From Labedella gwakjiensis (GTDB lineage: Bacteria; Actinomycetota; Actinomycetes; Actinomycetales; Microbacteriaceae): 64,000 nucleotides of DNA. The stretch covers positions 1,550,001-1,614,000 of the forward strand of contig NZ_PYAU01000001.1 of the NCBI RefSeq assembly GCF_003014675.1. Direction: 5' to 3'. The position numbers and the translations under genes were made by a program. Under the pieces are notes generated by a model. That model saw nothing but the letters and a program-made list of their open reading frames with translations, was not told where the DNA came from and searched no databases. Below are positions 8,132 to 16,471 of the stretch, in pieces; position 1 is the first letter of the stretch, and every line of letters begins with the position of its first letter.

Positions 8132-8955
8132 GCGAGTTCGCGACGGTGCTGCGCGCCTGGCGCGACCGCGTCACACCTCAGCAGGTGGGCATGCTGGCAG
8201 GCGCCGGCCGCCGCACGAGCGGTCTTCGGCGCGAGGAGCTCTCCGCCCTCGCGGGGGTGAGCGTGGACTACATCGTGCGCCTCGAGCAGGGCCGTGCCAC
8301 GAATCCGTCCGTGCAGACCCTCACGGCACTCGCCCGCGCGCTGAGACTCAGCGACGAGGAGCGCGACCACCTCTTCCGCGCAGCCGGCGCTCCGATCCCG
8401 TCGGCACGCGTCGCGTCGCGTCACGTGCCGCCCGGGGTGCAGCGGATCGTCGATCGGCTCGGCGACTCGCCCGTCGCGGTCATGACCGCTGCGTGGGACA
8501 TCGTCCTCTGGAACCCGCTGTGGGCGGCGCTCTTCGGCGACCCGTCGGCGCTTCCCGCGGACGAGAGCAACGTGGCCTGGCGCTACTTCATGCACGGGCC
8601 GGGGAACACGGAGTTCGACGACGCCCACCACGCGGCATTCACCGCCGACCTCGCGTCGGATCTTCGCCGCGCCGCCGGCCTCTACCCCGACGACGCGCGC
8701 ATCGCGGACCTCGTCCGCTGCCTTCGCCGAGACGCCCCCGCGTTCGAGGAGGCCTGGCAGACCGCGACCGTGTCCGTACACATCTCGAGCCGGAAGACGG
8801 TGCACTCCCCGGTGATCGGACCGATCGAACTCGACTGCGACGTGCTCACCGCGCCCGGCGCGGATCTTCGCATCGTCGTCTACACGGCGGTCCCCGGCTC
8901 GACCGCCGCCGCGAACCTCGATCTCCTCCGCGTCACGGGCGTCCAGGCGCTCTGA
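8128..8955 (+). CDS. XRE-family regulator with MmyB-like ligand-binding domain
   Basis: 275 residues. Residues ~1-80 form a helix-turn-helix (GLRREELSALAGVSVDYIVRLE) of the XRE type, in the arrangement RRTSGLRREE typical of this subfamily. The remainder is an MmyB/PAS-like domain: AWDIVLWNPLWAALFGD, then NVAWRYFMHGP. These regulators usually control a divergently transcribed SDR, which is exactly the neighbour here. The ligand is unknown, and a fatty acyl or other hydrophobic ligand would be a guess from related proteins. Confidence 0.85.
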   Translation: MSEFATVLRAWRDRVTPQQVGMLAGAGRRTSGLRREELSALAGVSVDYIVRLEQGRATNPSVQTLTALARALRLSDEERDHLFRAAGAPIPSARVASRHVPPGVQRIVDRLGDSPVAVMTAAWDIVLWNPLWAALFGDPSALPADESNVAWRYFMHGPGNTEFDDAHHAAFTADLASDLRRAAGLYPDDARIADLVRCLRRDAPAFEEAWQTATVSVHISSRKTVHSPVIGPIELDCDVLTAPGADLRIVVYTAVPGSTAAANLDLLRVTGVQAL

Positions 8956-8987
8956 GCCGACCGGGTGGTCACGGCCACTCGACGGGT

Positions 8988-9431
8988 TCAGGGAACGGTC
9001 GGGCCTCCGCGTCCGTCGGTGTGCTCGGGGTCCGCGTTCTCGGTGGCTACATCGTCACGCCGCTTCGAACCCCAGAGGGCGTAGACGCCGAACACGATGG
9101 TGGGCGCCGCCAGGACCGTCATGTGGGTGCTGCGCGCGTCGCGGAACCGGTCGCAGAGGCGGCCGGCCTCCGCCACGGCGCTCGACGTGCTCGCGCTCCG
9201 TTCGCCGTCGTCGTCGAGCGGCCAGTCGATCGCCTCCTTGCCGTCGGCGATCGAGGCGATGGCAGAGCACTCGATGTCGTGCTGCTCCTCGGTCGTCGTC
9301 CCCGTGGCGTCCGCCACCGGGACGTCGCCGCTCGTCGCACCGGGCACGAAGAACAGGACGAGGATCCAGACGAAGAGCCCCACCGATCCGAGGAACGCGA
9401 CAGTCCGTCGGATGCTGATCTCTGACAGCAC
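8988..9431 (-). CDS. small two-TM membrane protein
   Basis: 147 residues from a GTG start with a GGGAGAGG ribosome site upstream. A first TM segment (FLGSVGLFVWILVLFFV) is followed by an extracytoplasmic region of about 75 residues with two cysteines (IECSA, RLCDRF), a second TM segment (TVLAAPTIVFGVYALW) and a charged tail. It follows the next two-TM gene by 10 bp, so the two form a short operon. Function unknown. Confidence 0.65.
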   Translation of the reverse strand: MLSEISIRRTVAFLGSVGLFVWILVLFFVPGATSGDVPVADATGTTTEEQHDIECSAIASIADGKEAIDWPLDDDGERSASTSSAVAEAGRLCDRFRDARSTHMTVLAAPTIVFGVYALWGSKRRDDVATENADPEHTDGRGGPTVP

Positions 9432-9441
9432 GAGCCTCTCC

Positions 9442-9636
9442 CTATGCCTTCGGCCGTCTCGCGTACCAGAGCCCGACCGACACGGCGATGCCGACGATCA
9501 TGCCGATGCTGATGCCGAAGCCGAAACCGACGTCCGTCAACAGGAGCCCGATGACGGCCCCGAGCAGCATGCCGCCGACGACACCGCCGATCACGTATCT
9601 CGCGAGTCCGGCGTCGTCTGCTTTCGGTGCGCTCAT
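9442..9636 (-). CDS. 64-aa glycine-rich two-TM protein
   Basis: Short membrane protein: a charged N-terminus, then two Gly-rich hydrophobic segments (YVIGGVVGGMLLGAVIGLLL and GISIGMIVGIAVSVGLWYA) joined by a short loop, ending in RRPKA. Start ATG 9636 has TACACT 6 nt upstream on the minus strand, a leaderless arrangement. It is the first gene of a two-gene operon with the 147-aa membrane protein. Function unknown. Confidence 0.65.
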   Translation of the reverse strand: MSAPKADDAGLARYVIGGVVGGMLLGAVIGLLLTDVGFGFGISIGMIVGIAVSVGLWYARRPKA

Positions 9637-9701
9637 GGCGCGAGTGTAGCGACGGCTCCGTCGATACCGGGAGGGGTAGTTCTCTCCCTAGGCTGGACCA
9701 C

Positions 9702-10658
9702 ATGCGCTCCTTCTACCCCGAGATCGAACCGTACGACTCCGGCCTGCTCGACGTGGGTGACGGACAGCAGCTGTACTGGGAGGTGTCGGGCAACCCGGAG
9801 GGCAAGCCCGTCGTCTTCCTCCACGGCGGTCCGGGCGGCGGCACGAACGCCAACCAGCGTCGTGTCTTCGACCCCGCGAAGTACCGCATCGTGCTCTTCG
9901 ATCAGCGCGGCTGCGGGAAGAGCCTGCCGCACGCGAGCGAGAACGGCGACCTCAGCGCGAACACCACGTGGCACTCCGTGGGGGACATCGAGCGGCTGCG
10001 CGAGATGCTCGGCGTCGACCGGTGGCAGGTCTTCGGCGGCTCGTGGGGCAGCACGCTCGCCCTCGCGTACGCGGAGACGCACCCCGAGCGCGTGACCGAG
10101 CTGATCCTCCGCGGCATCTTCACCCTCCGGAAGAGCGAGCTCGACTGGTTCTACGAGGGCGGAGCAGGCGCGATGCTGCCCGACAACTGGGAGCGTTTCG
10201 TCGCCCCCGTGCCCGAGGAGGAGCGCGGTGGGCTCATCGACGCCTATCACCGCCTGTTGAACGATCCCGACCCCGCCGTGCACGGACCGGCGGCGGTCGC
10301 GTGGTCGACGTGGGAGGCCTCCGCGATCACGCTCATCCCCCGCGAGGACCTCATCGCCACGTTCAGCGAGCCGTCCTACGCGCTCGCGTTCGCGCGCATC
10401 GAGAACCACTACTTCGTGAACAAGGGATGGATGGACGACGGGCAGCTCATCCGCGACGCGTCACGTCTCCGCGACATCCCCGGCGTGATCGTGCAGGGAC
10501 GCTACGACCTCTGCACGCCGCCGTTCACCGCGTGGGACCTGCACCGCGCCTGGCCGGAGGCCGACCTGCACATGATCCCCGACGCCGGCCACGCCTTCGA
10601 CGAGCCCGGCATCCTCGACGCGCTCATCGAGGCGACGGATCGCTTCGCGGACCGGTAG
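9702..10658 (+). CDS. pip: proline iminopeptidase (alpha/beta hydrolase)
   Basis: 318 residues, the usual length. It removes N-terminal proline from peptides in the cytosol. Diagnostic features: MRSFYPEIEPYDSG at the N-terminus, oxyanion-hole HGGPGGG, nucleophile elbow GGSWGS with Ser114, VFFDQRGCGKS-like segment, catalytic Asp in GRYDLCTP and His in DAGHAFDE. Start ATG 9702 has TAGGCT (9689-9694) 7 nt upstream and no ribosome site, a leaderless-type promoter. It is monocistronic. Confidence 0.92.
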   Translation: MRSFYPEIEPYDSGLLDVGDGQQLYWEVSGNPEGKPVVFLHGGPGGGTNANQRRVFDPAKYRIVLFDQRGCGKSLPHASENGDLSANTTWHSVGDIERLREMLGVDRWQVFGGSWGSTLALAYAETHPERVTELILRGIFTLRKSELDWFYEGGAGAMLPDNWERFVAPVPEEERGGLIDAYHRLLNDPDPAVHGPAAVAWSTWEASAITLIPREDLIATFSEPSYALAFARIENHYFVNKGWMDDGQLIRDASRLRDIPGVIVQGRYDLCTPPFTAWDLHRAWPEADLHMIPDAGHAFDEPGILDALIEATDRFADR

Positions 10659-10676
10659 GTGCCGCACAGCCCGTGA

Positions 10677-10856
10677 TCACGGACGGTACTCCTGGCGCGG
10701 GACGGGTGGGCGCTCGTTCGACGAGACCATCGGGCCGACGTTCCTCCCGCTGAGACCCGCGATGACGGCGAGCGCCACGGTGACGCCGCGTCCGGCGATC
10801 CGCCCGACGAGGCGGACCGAACGCCCGACCCATGGCTTCCGCTGCTGCGCTCCCAT
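10677..10856 (-). CDS. 59-aa single-TM protein
   Basis: Short frame beginning MGAQQRKPWVGRSVRLVGR, followed by a weak hydrophobic segment (GVTVALAVIAGLSG) and a polar tail ending RQEYRP. On the minus strand CATCAT lies 6 nt before ATG 10856, resembling the leaderless promoters of neighbouring genes. It lies downstream of a lipoprotein gene on the same strand with a 55-bp gap. It is the C-terminal part of a longer open frame whose upstream part is a shadow. Function unknown. Confidence 0.45.
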   Translation of the reverse strand: MGAQQRKPWVGRSVRLVGRIAGRGVTVALAVIAGLSGRNVGPMVSSNERPPVPRQEYRP

Positions 10857-10911
10857 CTCTGAATGATGGGTGCCGGAGACGACGCGCACAAGAGCGCCCC
10901 GCCGTCGATCG

Positions 10912-11427
10912 CTATGCGGCCGGGTCGAGATCGTCGAGCGAGACGAGGGCGCTGCCATCCGGCACCAGATCGGCGGGGCACTCCGCGGTCGTGCGCGTGA
11001 CGTCCTGGTCGTAGGTGTCGACGCTGTAGGCGGCGCAGAGGTACGCGTGCGTCGCGTCGGCGGACAGGGGGCCACCGGCTCGCGTGAGCGCGGACACGAA
11101 CACGTCGAAGGTGAGGAGGTCGTCGCCGGCGTCGTGCGCGAAGGCGTAGGGCGCCGCGGTCGCCGCACCGGCGTCGCTCGCCAGCACGACGCGACCGATG
11201 TCGTTGCTCGGATCGAGCTGGTACCAGAGCGACGACGGGCTCGGACGGCTCCAGAGGATGCGGTCGATCCGCGTCTCGAGGGCACCCAACTGGGCGGCGA
11301 TGTCCGCGGTCGCGGTCGGCTCCGCGCGATGGGTGGGCTCGTCGGCGACGGAGCACCCCGTCAGACCGATGGCGGCCAGAGAAGCCAGCACGGCCGCCGC
11401 ACCCACACCTCGCCGCACCGACCGCAT
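10912..11427 (-). CDS. secreted lipoprotein
   Basis: 171 residues. A lipoprotein signal: MRSVRRGVGAAA, a hydrophobic core, and lipobox LTGC at about residue 22-25, followed by a Thr/Glu/Pro linker. The mature part has a YQLDPSND segment and three further cysteines (LCAAY, ECPADL) that could form a disulphide. ATG 11427 is chosen because TAGGCT lies 7 nt upstream on the minus strand and because the longer frame would bury the signal peptide. Function unknown. Confidence 0.75.
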   Translation of the reverse strand: MRSVRRGVGAAAVLASLAAIGLTGCSVADEPTHRAEPTATADIAAQLGALETRIDRILWSRPSPSSLWYQLDPSNDIGRVVLASDAGAATAAPYAFAHDAGDDLLTFDVFVSALTRAGGPLSADATHAYLCAAYSVDTYDQDVTRTTAECPADLVPDGSALVSLDDLDPAA

Positions 11428-11549
11428 CCCGTCAAGCCTACGGTCGGCGGTGGAGGGCTGGCCAATCGCGGCCCGGACTCGCACGCCACACTCAGCCCAC
11501 GAGCACGATCAGTCTCCCGCGCATCACCAGCCACTCCTAGACTCGGGCC

Positions 11550-12545
11550 ATGTCCTCGTCCGTGAGCGGTCGCGCCGGCCACGCCCGCGCAAGCCACGCG
11601 CGCATCGGGTCCGCGCGCATCGACGAATACTGCCGCGTCACCGATCGACTCGGCGAGCGCCACGGCCGCCTCTACTTCGCCCTGCAGTCCGTGGCCGGAC
11701 TGGCGTGGTGGGTCGCCGTGTTCACCGTGCCCGCGGTGCGCGACGCGACACTCGGTCGGATCGACCCCGTGGTCATGGCGGCGCTCGACATCCCGTTGTT
11801 CGTGGTGGCGTCGGCCCTCGCGGCGTTCGGCCTGCGCTGGGCCGCGTGGGTCGCGACAGCGTGGACGGCTCTCATCGCCGTCGGCATCGTGGCGTACGCC
11901 ACGATCACCGGGCTCGCCGGCTGGGGCGCCGTCCTCATGATCGCGGCAGCGGCCGGGAGCATCGCCGCCGCGATGCTCGTGCTCCTTGGCCGCCTGCCCG
12001 CAGAGTGGATTATCCGCGGTCCGTTCGCGTTCCGCCTCGCCCGCCCCGGCTCCACTGGCGATCACGTGAAGCGGACGGGCGCGCAGCTCGTGCTGTTCTG
12101 GGGGCTGTTCCTCGTGGTGTTCCCGTTCGTGATCGTCCTGCTCGAACGACGCTGGCAGCTCGACGTGCCCGTTCCGATCGCCGTTCCGATCGCCGGGGTG
12201 GTGCTCCTCCTCGCCGCGAGCGCTCTCGGTATCTGGTCCGCCGTCACCATGTCGACGCTCGGCGAGGGCACCCCGCTGCCCTCCGCGACGGCGCGGCGCC
12301 TCGTGATCGCGGGACCGTACCGGTTCGTGCGGAATCCGATGGCCGTCGCGGGCATCGTGCAGGGCGCAGCCGTAGGTTTCGTCGCCGGTTCCTGGCTCGT
12401 CGTGGTGTACGCCGTGGCCGGCTCGTTCGTGTGGAACGAACTCGTGCGGCCGATCGAGGAGGCCGAGCTCGAGTCGCGCTTCGGAGTGGAGTACGCGGCG
12501 TACCGCGATCGCGTGGCGTGCTGGGTTCCGCGCATTCGTCACTGA
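11550..12545 (+). CDS. isoprenylcysteine-methyltransferase-like (PEMT/ICMT family) membrane protein
   Basis: 331 residues. The first ~200 residues hold several TM segments. The C-terminal domain has the PEMT/ICMT signature: GEGTPLPSATARRLVIAG broken by GPYRFVRNPMAVAG, then a C-terminal EEAELESRFGVEYAAYRDRV. These integral-membrane enzymes methylate carboxyl or phospholipid head groups with S-adenosylmethionine; the substrate here is unknown. ATG 11550 has TAGACT (11538-11543) 6 nt upstream, a leaderless arrangement. Confidence 0.8.
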   Translation: MSSSVSGRAGHARASHARIGSARIDEYCRVTDRLGERHGRLYFALQSVAGLAWWVAVFTVPAVRDATLGRIDPVVMAALDIPLFVVASALAAFGLRWAAWVATAWTALIAVGIVAYATITGLAGWGAVLMIAAAAGSIAAAMLVLLGRLPAEWIIRGPFAFRLARPGSTGDHVKRTGAQLVLFWGLFLVVFPFVIVLLERRWQLDVPVPIAVPIAGVVLLLAASALGIWSAVTMSTLGEGTPLPSATARRLVIAGPYRFVRNPMAVAGIVQGAAVGFVAGSWLVVVYAVAGSFVWNELVRPIEEAELESRFGVEYAAYRDRVACWVPRIRH

Positions 12546-12551
12546 GCGCCG

Positions 12552-13247
12552 TCAGGAAGCGGAGGGCAGGGGCGCGACGATGCCACCGTCCTCCATGCGC
12601 ACCACCTCGTGCATCTGGGGAAGGTGGACGAGGTCGTGCGTCACGAGGAGAGTCGACGTCTGGAACGCCTGGGTGAGGCGCACGATCAGGTCGATCACGC
12701 CGGCTCCGCTCTCCTGGTCGAGGGCGCTCGTGGGTTCGTCGACGAGGAGAACGCTCGGGCCGTTCATGAGTGCGCGGGTGATGTTCACCCGCTGGCGCTG
12801 ACCGCCCGAGAGCTGGTGCGGCCGCTTGTGCCGGTGGTCGGCGAGGCCCACCGCCTCGAGGAGCTCGTCGGCGCGCTCCTTCGCGGTCGCTCGTGACGCT
12901 CGCGAGGGCCTGTCGCCGAGCTCGGTCATCACCATCAGCTGTTCCAGGGCGGTGAGTGACGGCAGCAGGTTCGACTGCTGGAAGACGATGCCGATGCGCC
13001 GCCGGCGCAGGATCGCCGCTTCGGACGGCGTGAGCTCTGTCGTGTCGACGTCGTCGATGAGGACGCGGCCGGAGTCGGGGCGGATGAGGGTCGCGGCCAC
13101 GGCGAGGAGGCTCGACTTGCCCGATCCGCTCGGTCCGGTGATCGCGGTGACGGTGCGCGGCGCACTGGTGAGTGTCACGCGATCGACGGCCGTGACACGA
13201 CCGTCTCCGTCGGGGAAGGTGAGGGTGACGTCGTCGAGGTGGATCAT
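12552..13247 (-). CDS. ABC transporter ATP-binding protein, MacB/LolD type
   Basis: 231 residues, the standard size. Walker A GPSGSGKSS, Q-loop FQQSNLLPSL, signature LSGGQRQRV, Walker B VLLVDEPTSALD and H-loop LLVTHDLVH are all present. The LPSLTALEQL stretch is typical of MacB/LolD ATPases that drive FtsX-type permeases. It overlaps the permease gene by ATGA (13244-13247). The pair probably exports a peptide, lipoprotein or toxic compound; being divergent from a NarL-type two-component system suggests envelope-stress or drug control. Confidence 0.9.
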   Translation of the reverse strand: MIHLDDVTLTFPDGDGRVTAVDRVTLTSAPRTVTAITGPSGSGKSSLLAVAATLIRPDSGRVLIDDVDTTELTPSEAAILRRRRIGIVFQQSNLLPSLTALEQLMVMTELGDRPSRASRATAKERADELLEAVGLADHRHKRPHQLSGGQRQRVNITRALMNGPSVLLVDEPTSALDQESGAGVIDLIVRLTQAFQTSTLLVTHDLVHLPQMHEVVRMEDGGIVAPLPSAS

Positions 13248-14314
13248 CGGTTGCTCCCGAGGGCTGAAAGAGGGTCTGCGGAGGTGACGGAACGGAGGGC
13301 GAAGGCGGCGCCTGCGAGTCCCAGGGCGATCATGATCACGGCGGGCAGCGCCGTGGTGAGGGGGCTGAGGAGGAACGGCAGGGCGGTTCCGGCGAGTGCG
13401 CCGAGCGCCACCACCACGGCGGTACCGACGCCGATCCCGAGCGCGAGGACCACGAGGGCCTGCCCGAGCGCGTCCTTCACGAGGGAGCGCGTGCTCGCGC
13501 CGAGCGCCTTGAGGACGGCGATGTCGCCTTTCCGCTGCATGGTCCACACGGTGAAGAACGCTCCGATCACGAGGCCGGATATTCCGAACAGCATCGCCAC
13601 CATGAGGAGGAGGGAGCCGATCTCGGACCGGAACGCGCTGAGCGCGGTGAGCGAGCCGACGACCGATGTGGACGTGGTGTCGGCGCGCGCATCGACGGCC
13701 TGCGCGTCCGTCGTTCCCGTCACCGCGAGAACCGTCGCGAACGCATCGGGAGATCCGGTGGCCGCGGCGGAGGTCCGCCAGTCGTGGAGGGTCATCCGCA
13801 CGACGGGAGTGTGGCTGTACCAGGCGTCCCCGCGGATCGACGCGACCGTGTACGACGTGCCGGCGATCGTGACGGCGTCGCCCGCCATCACGTCGAGGTC
13901 GTCCGCTGCCGTGCGGGAGAGCACGAGGGAGCCGTCGTCCGCCGGCGTGTCCGCATCCGCTCCTGGCTCCATGCCGATGAGCGCGACAGCCGCGCGGGTG
14001 TCGTCCGCCTCGGCGCGCGACTGGGTGACGCCGATGGGAACGACGGCGGTGACGCCGGCCGCGTCCGCCCAGTCCGCCTCCTGCTCCTCGGTGACCGCGG
14101 AGTCCGTGTAGCTCGGGCCGGACGCACCGCCGGAGGGTGCCGAGAAGACGATCCGGTCGCCGGGGAAGGCGAGCACGGCGGAGATGTTCTGGGTGGCGAG
14201 ACCGCCGGTGAGGCCGCTGAGGAAGCCGACGAGCACGGTGATGAGTGCGACGACGGCGCCGATGAGGACGAACCGTCCTCGGGCGAAGCGGAGATCGCGG
14301 AGCGCGACGAACAT
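13244..14314 (-). CDS. FtsX-like ABC permease
   Basis: 356 residues: an N-terminal TM segment (VLIGAVVALITVLVGFLSG), a large extracytoplasmic domain (about residues 45-230), then three TM segments with the FtsX hallmark ISGLVIGAFFTVWTMQRKGDI split over the cytoplasmic loop (VLKALGAS). Start ATG 14314 has AAAGGGAA upstream. It forms an operon with the MacB-type ATPase. Direction of transport is presumably outward, as for mechanotransmission exporters. Confidence 0.87.
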   Translation of the reverse strand: MFVALRDLRFARGRFVLIGAVVALITVLVGFLSGLTGGLATQNISAVLAFPGDRIVFSAPSGGASGPSYTDSAVTEEQEADWADAAGVTAVVPIGVTQSRAEADDTRAAVALIGMEPGADADTPADDGSLVLSRTAADDLDVMAGDAVTIAGTSYTVASIRGDAWYSHTPVVRMTLHDWRTSAAATGSPDAFATVLAVTGTTDAQAVDARADTTSTSVVGSLTALSAFRSEIGSLLLMVAMLFGISGLVIGAFFTVWTMQRKGDIAVLKALGASTRSLVKDALGQALVVLALGIGVGTAVVVALGALAGTALPFLLSPLTTALPAVIMIALGLAGAAFALRSVTSADPLSALGSNR

Positions 14315-14478
14315 GGAGTTCCCTTTCCGTCGCCGAGGTGATGGCGACCCTTCCAGCGTCGCGTCGTGACACGCACGGGTCATCGGCCATCGGCACGTCC
14401 GTGCACGACTCTTCGGCGGGTGCCGGAGTCGTCATTTCGGACGATGCCGGACGCGGTCCGGAGCAGTACCGTCGAGGC

Positions 14479-15696
14479 ATGGCTCACTCCGCGCTCACCC
14501 CCGTCTTCGTGGGTCTGCGCACCGGGCTGCACGCCCTGTTCGTGGGGCTCACCATGCTCGTGGTGGTCCGCGCGCTGCTTCCGGCCGACGACCGCACCGC
14601 CTCCCACCCGGATGACGTGCAGGTGACGGTGCTCGCTGTGCTGCTGCTTGCGACCTACGCGCTCGGCGGTGTGATCGCACGCCGTCGCCGGCACGGTCTG
14701 GCGCAGCTCTGGCTCGCCGTGCTGAGCGCGGAGTGGGCGGCTCTCGTCTGGCTCAGCTCCGACGCCGCGTACCTCGTGTTCCCCCTCTTCTTTCTCTACC
14801 TCCATGTGCTCGGCCGCGTATGGGGGTCCGTAGCGGTCGTCGCGGCGACCGCCGCAGTGATCGTCGCCCTCGGCCTGCACGGCGGCTGGAGTGTCGGCGG
14901 TGTGGTCGGCCCGCTCGTGGGTGCGGGCGTCGCCCTCCTCATCGGGCTCGGTTACGAGGCGCTCGCTCGCGAAGCGGCGGAGCGGGAGGCGCTCATGCAG
15001 GAGCTGCTCGCCGCGCGGGGCCAACTCGCCGAGACGGAGCACGAGTCCGGGGTGCTCGCCGAGCGCGCCCGCCTCGCACGCGAGATCCACGACACCCTCG
15101 CTCAGGGACTGTCGAGCATTCAGCTCCTCCTGCACGCGGCGGAACGCGCCGACCCGGATCGCGCGGGAGTGGAGCACATCCGGCTCGCGCGTGAGACGGC
15201 CGCCGCGAACCTCGCCGATGCGCGCCGATTCATCCGCGAACTCACGCCGCCCGAGCTCGACGGTCAGGGGCTCGGCGGGGCGCTGCGCCGTCTCGCCGAC
15301 CAGCAGTGGACGACGCGCGGACTGCACGTGGACGTCGACGTGTCCGACCAGGTGGAGCTTCCGATGCACGTGCGGACCGCGCTGTTGCGCATCGCGCAGG
15401 GCGCCATCGCGAACGTGCTGCAGCACGCCGACGCACGCAGCGCCTCGATCTCGTTGCGTGAGGAGGGGGAGCGGATCGTGTTCGTGATCGCGGACGACGG
15501 CCGCGGCTTCGACGTGCGGAGGCAGCAGCTCGAACAGGATGCGCGGTCCGACTCCTTCGGACTCCGCGCCATCCGCGAGCGCGTCGACCAGCTCGGCGGG
15601 ACCCTCACCGTCGACTCCCGGCCGGGCGGCGGAACGGCGCTTCTCGTCGATCTGGCCCGCTCGACGCCCGCGCCCGACGATCGGACGCCCGCATGA
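14479..15696 (+). CDS. NarL-type sensor histidine kinase
   Basis: 405 residues. About six TM segments span residues 10-165, with no large extracellular sensor domain. A coiled coil follows, then HisKA_3 with phospho-acceptor His204 in REIHDTLAQG, and a HATPase with N-box AIANVLQHADA, G1 DDGRGFD and a GLRAIRERV loop. ATG 14479 has TACCGT (14467-14472) 6 nt upstream. It overlaps the response-regulator gene by ATGA. Being divergent from an FtsX/MacB ABC transporter, it likely senses membrane stress and controls that transporter. Confidence 0.9.
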   Translation: MAHSALTPVFVGLRTGLHALFVGLTMLVVVRALLPADDRTASHPDDVQVTVLAVLLLATYALGGVIARRRRHGLAQLWLAVLSAEWAALVWLSSDAAYLVFPLFFLYLHVLGRVWGSVAVVAATAAVIVALGLHGGWSVGGVVGPLVGAGVALLIGLGYEALAREAAEREALMQELLAARGQLAETEHESGVLAERARLAREIHDTLAQGLSSIQLLLHAAERADPDRAGVEHIRLARETAAANLADARRFIRELTPPELDGQGLGGALRRLADQQWTTRGLHVDVDVSDQVELPMHVRTALLRIAQGAIANVLQHADARSASISLREEGERIVFVIADDGRGFDVRRQQLEQDARSDSFGLRAIRERVDQLGGTLTVDSRPGGGTALLVDLARSTPAPDDRTPA

Positions 15697-16319
15697 TCCG
15701 CCTCGTGATCGCCGACGACCACCCGGTGGTGCGCGCCGGCCTCATCGCCCTGTTCTCGATCGAGGACGGCATCGAGGTCGTCGCCGAAGCATCGACCCCC
15801 GACGAGGCCGTCGCGGCGGCCGAGCACGAGAACCCGGACGTAGTCCTGCTCGATCTTCAGTTCGGCCCGCGTGCCGCCGGAACGGCGGCCGACGCGACCC
15901 GACGCATCCGCGCGATCGACGCCGCGCCCTACGTGCTGATCCTCACGAACTACGACTCGGACGCCGACATCCTGGGGGCCGTCGAGGCAGGGGCGAGCGG
16001 CTACCTGCTGAAGGACGCTCCCCCGCACGAGCTGATCGCCGCCGTGCGCGCGGCCGCCGCGGGCGAGAGCGCCCTCGCTCCCGTGATCGCGTCGCGCCTC
16101 CTCGACCGGATGCGCGCGCCGCAGGTGAGTCTGAGCGCGCGGGAGATCCAGGTGCTCGAACTCGTCGCGGCCGGCCGGTCCAACACCGAGGTGGCGGCCG
16201 AGCTGTTCGTGAGCGACACCACCGTGAAGTCGCATCTCGCGCACGTGTTCTCCAAACTCGGCGTCACCTCGCGCACCGCCGCGGTCTCGGCGGCCCGCGC
16301 CCGCGGCATCCTCCGCTGA
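15693..16319 (+). CDS. NarL/FixJ-family response regulator
   Basis: 208 residues. Receiver domain with DDHPVVRAG, phospho-acceptor Asp54 in LLDLQFG and conserved GYLLKD; C-terminal LuxR-type helix-turn-helix (SAREIQVLELVAAGRSNTE, VSDTTVKSHLAHVFSKLG). Partner of the histidine kinase, with which it overlaps by 4 bp. Likely target: the divergent ABC exporter at 12552-14314, as inferred from position. Confidence 0.92.
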   Translation: MIRLVIADDHPVVRAGLIALFSIEDGIEVVAEASTPDEAVAAAEHENPDVVLLDLQFGPRAAGTAADATRRIRAIDAAPYVLILTNYDSDADILGAVEAGASGYLLKDAPPHELIAAVRAAAAGESALAPVIASRLLDRMRAPQVSLSAREIQVLELVAAGRSNTEVAAELFVSDTTVKSHLAHVFSKLGVTSRTAAVSAARARGILR

Positions 16320-16396
16320 TCCGGCGCGCCGTCGTCCGCCGCCGGATCGGTGCGTTCGCGGTGCACGGCGCACGGCACCTCCGAACGACTCATCTC

Positions 16397-16453
16397 TTGA
16401 CAATGGACAAAGCTGTACATACTGTTGTCCATGTCCATATTTGTTCATGAACA
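16397..16453 (+). promoter_or_regulatory. sigma-70 promoter with overlapping operators for the sugar operon
   Basis: TTGACA (16397-16402) and TACTGT (16420-16425) are separated by exactly 17 nt. An inverted repeat, ATGGACAA (16403-16410) and TTGTCCAT (16425-16432), covers the spacer and -10 box, so a repressor bound there would block RNA polymerase. A second perfect 12-bp palindrome, TGTTCATGAACA, lies at 16442-16453 in the leader. The GntR/UTRA regulator encoded at the operon's end is the obvious candidate ligand-responsive repressor. Confidence 0.75.
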
Positions 16454-16471
16454 CGAAAGCGACGCGAATCG

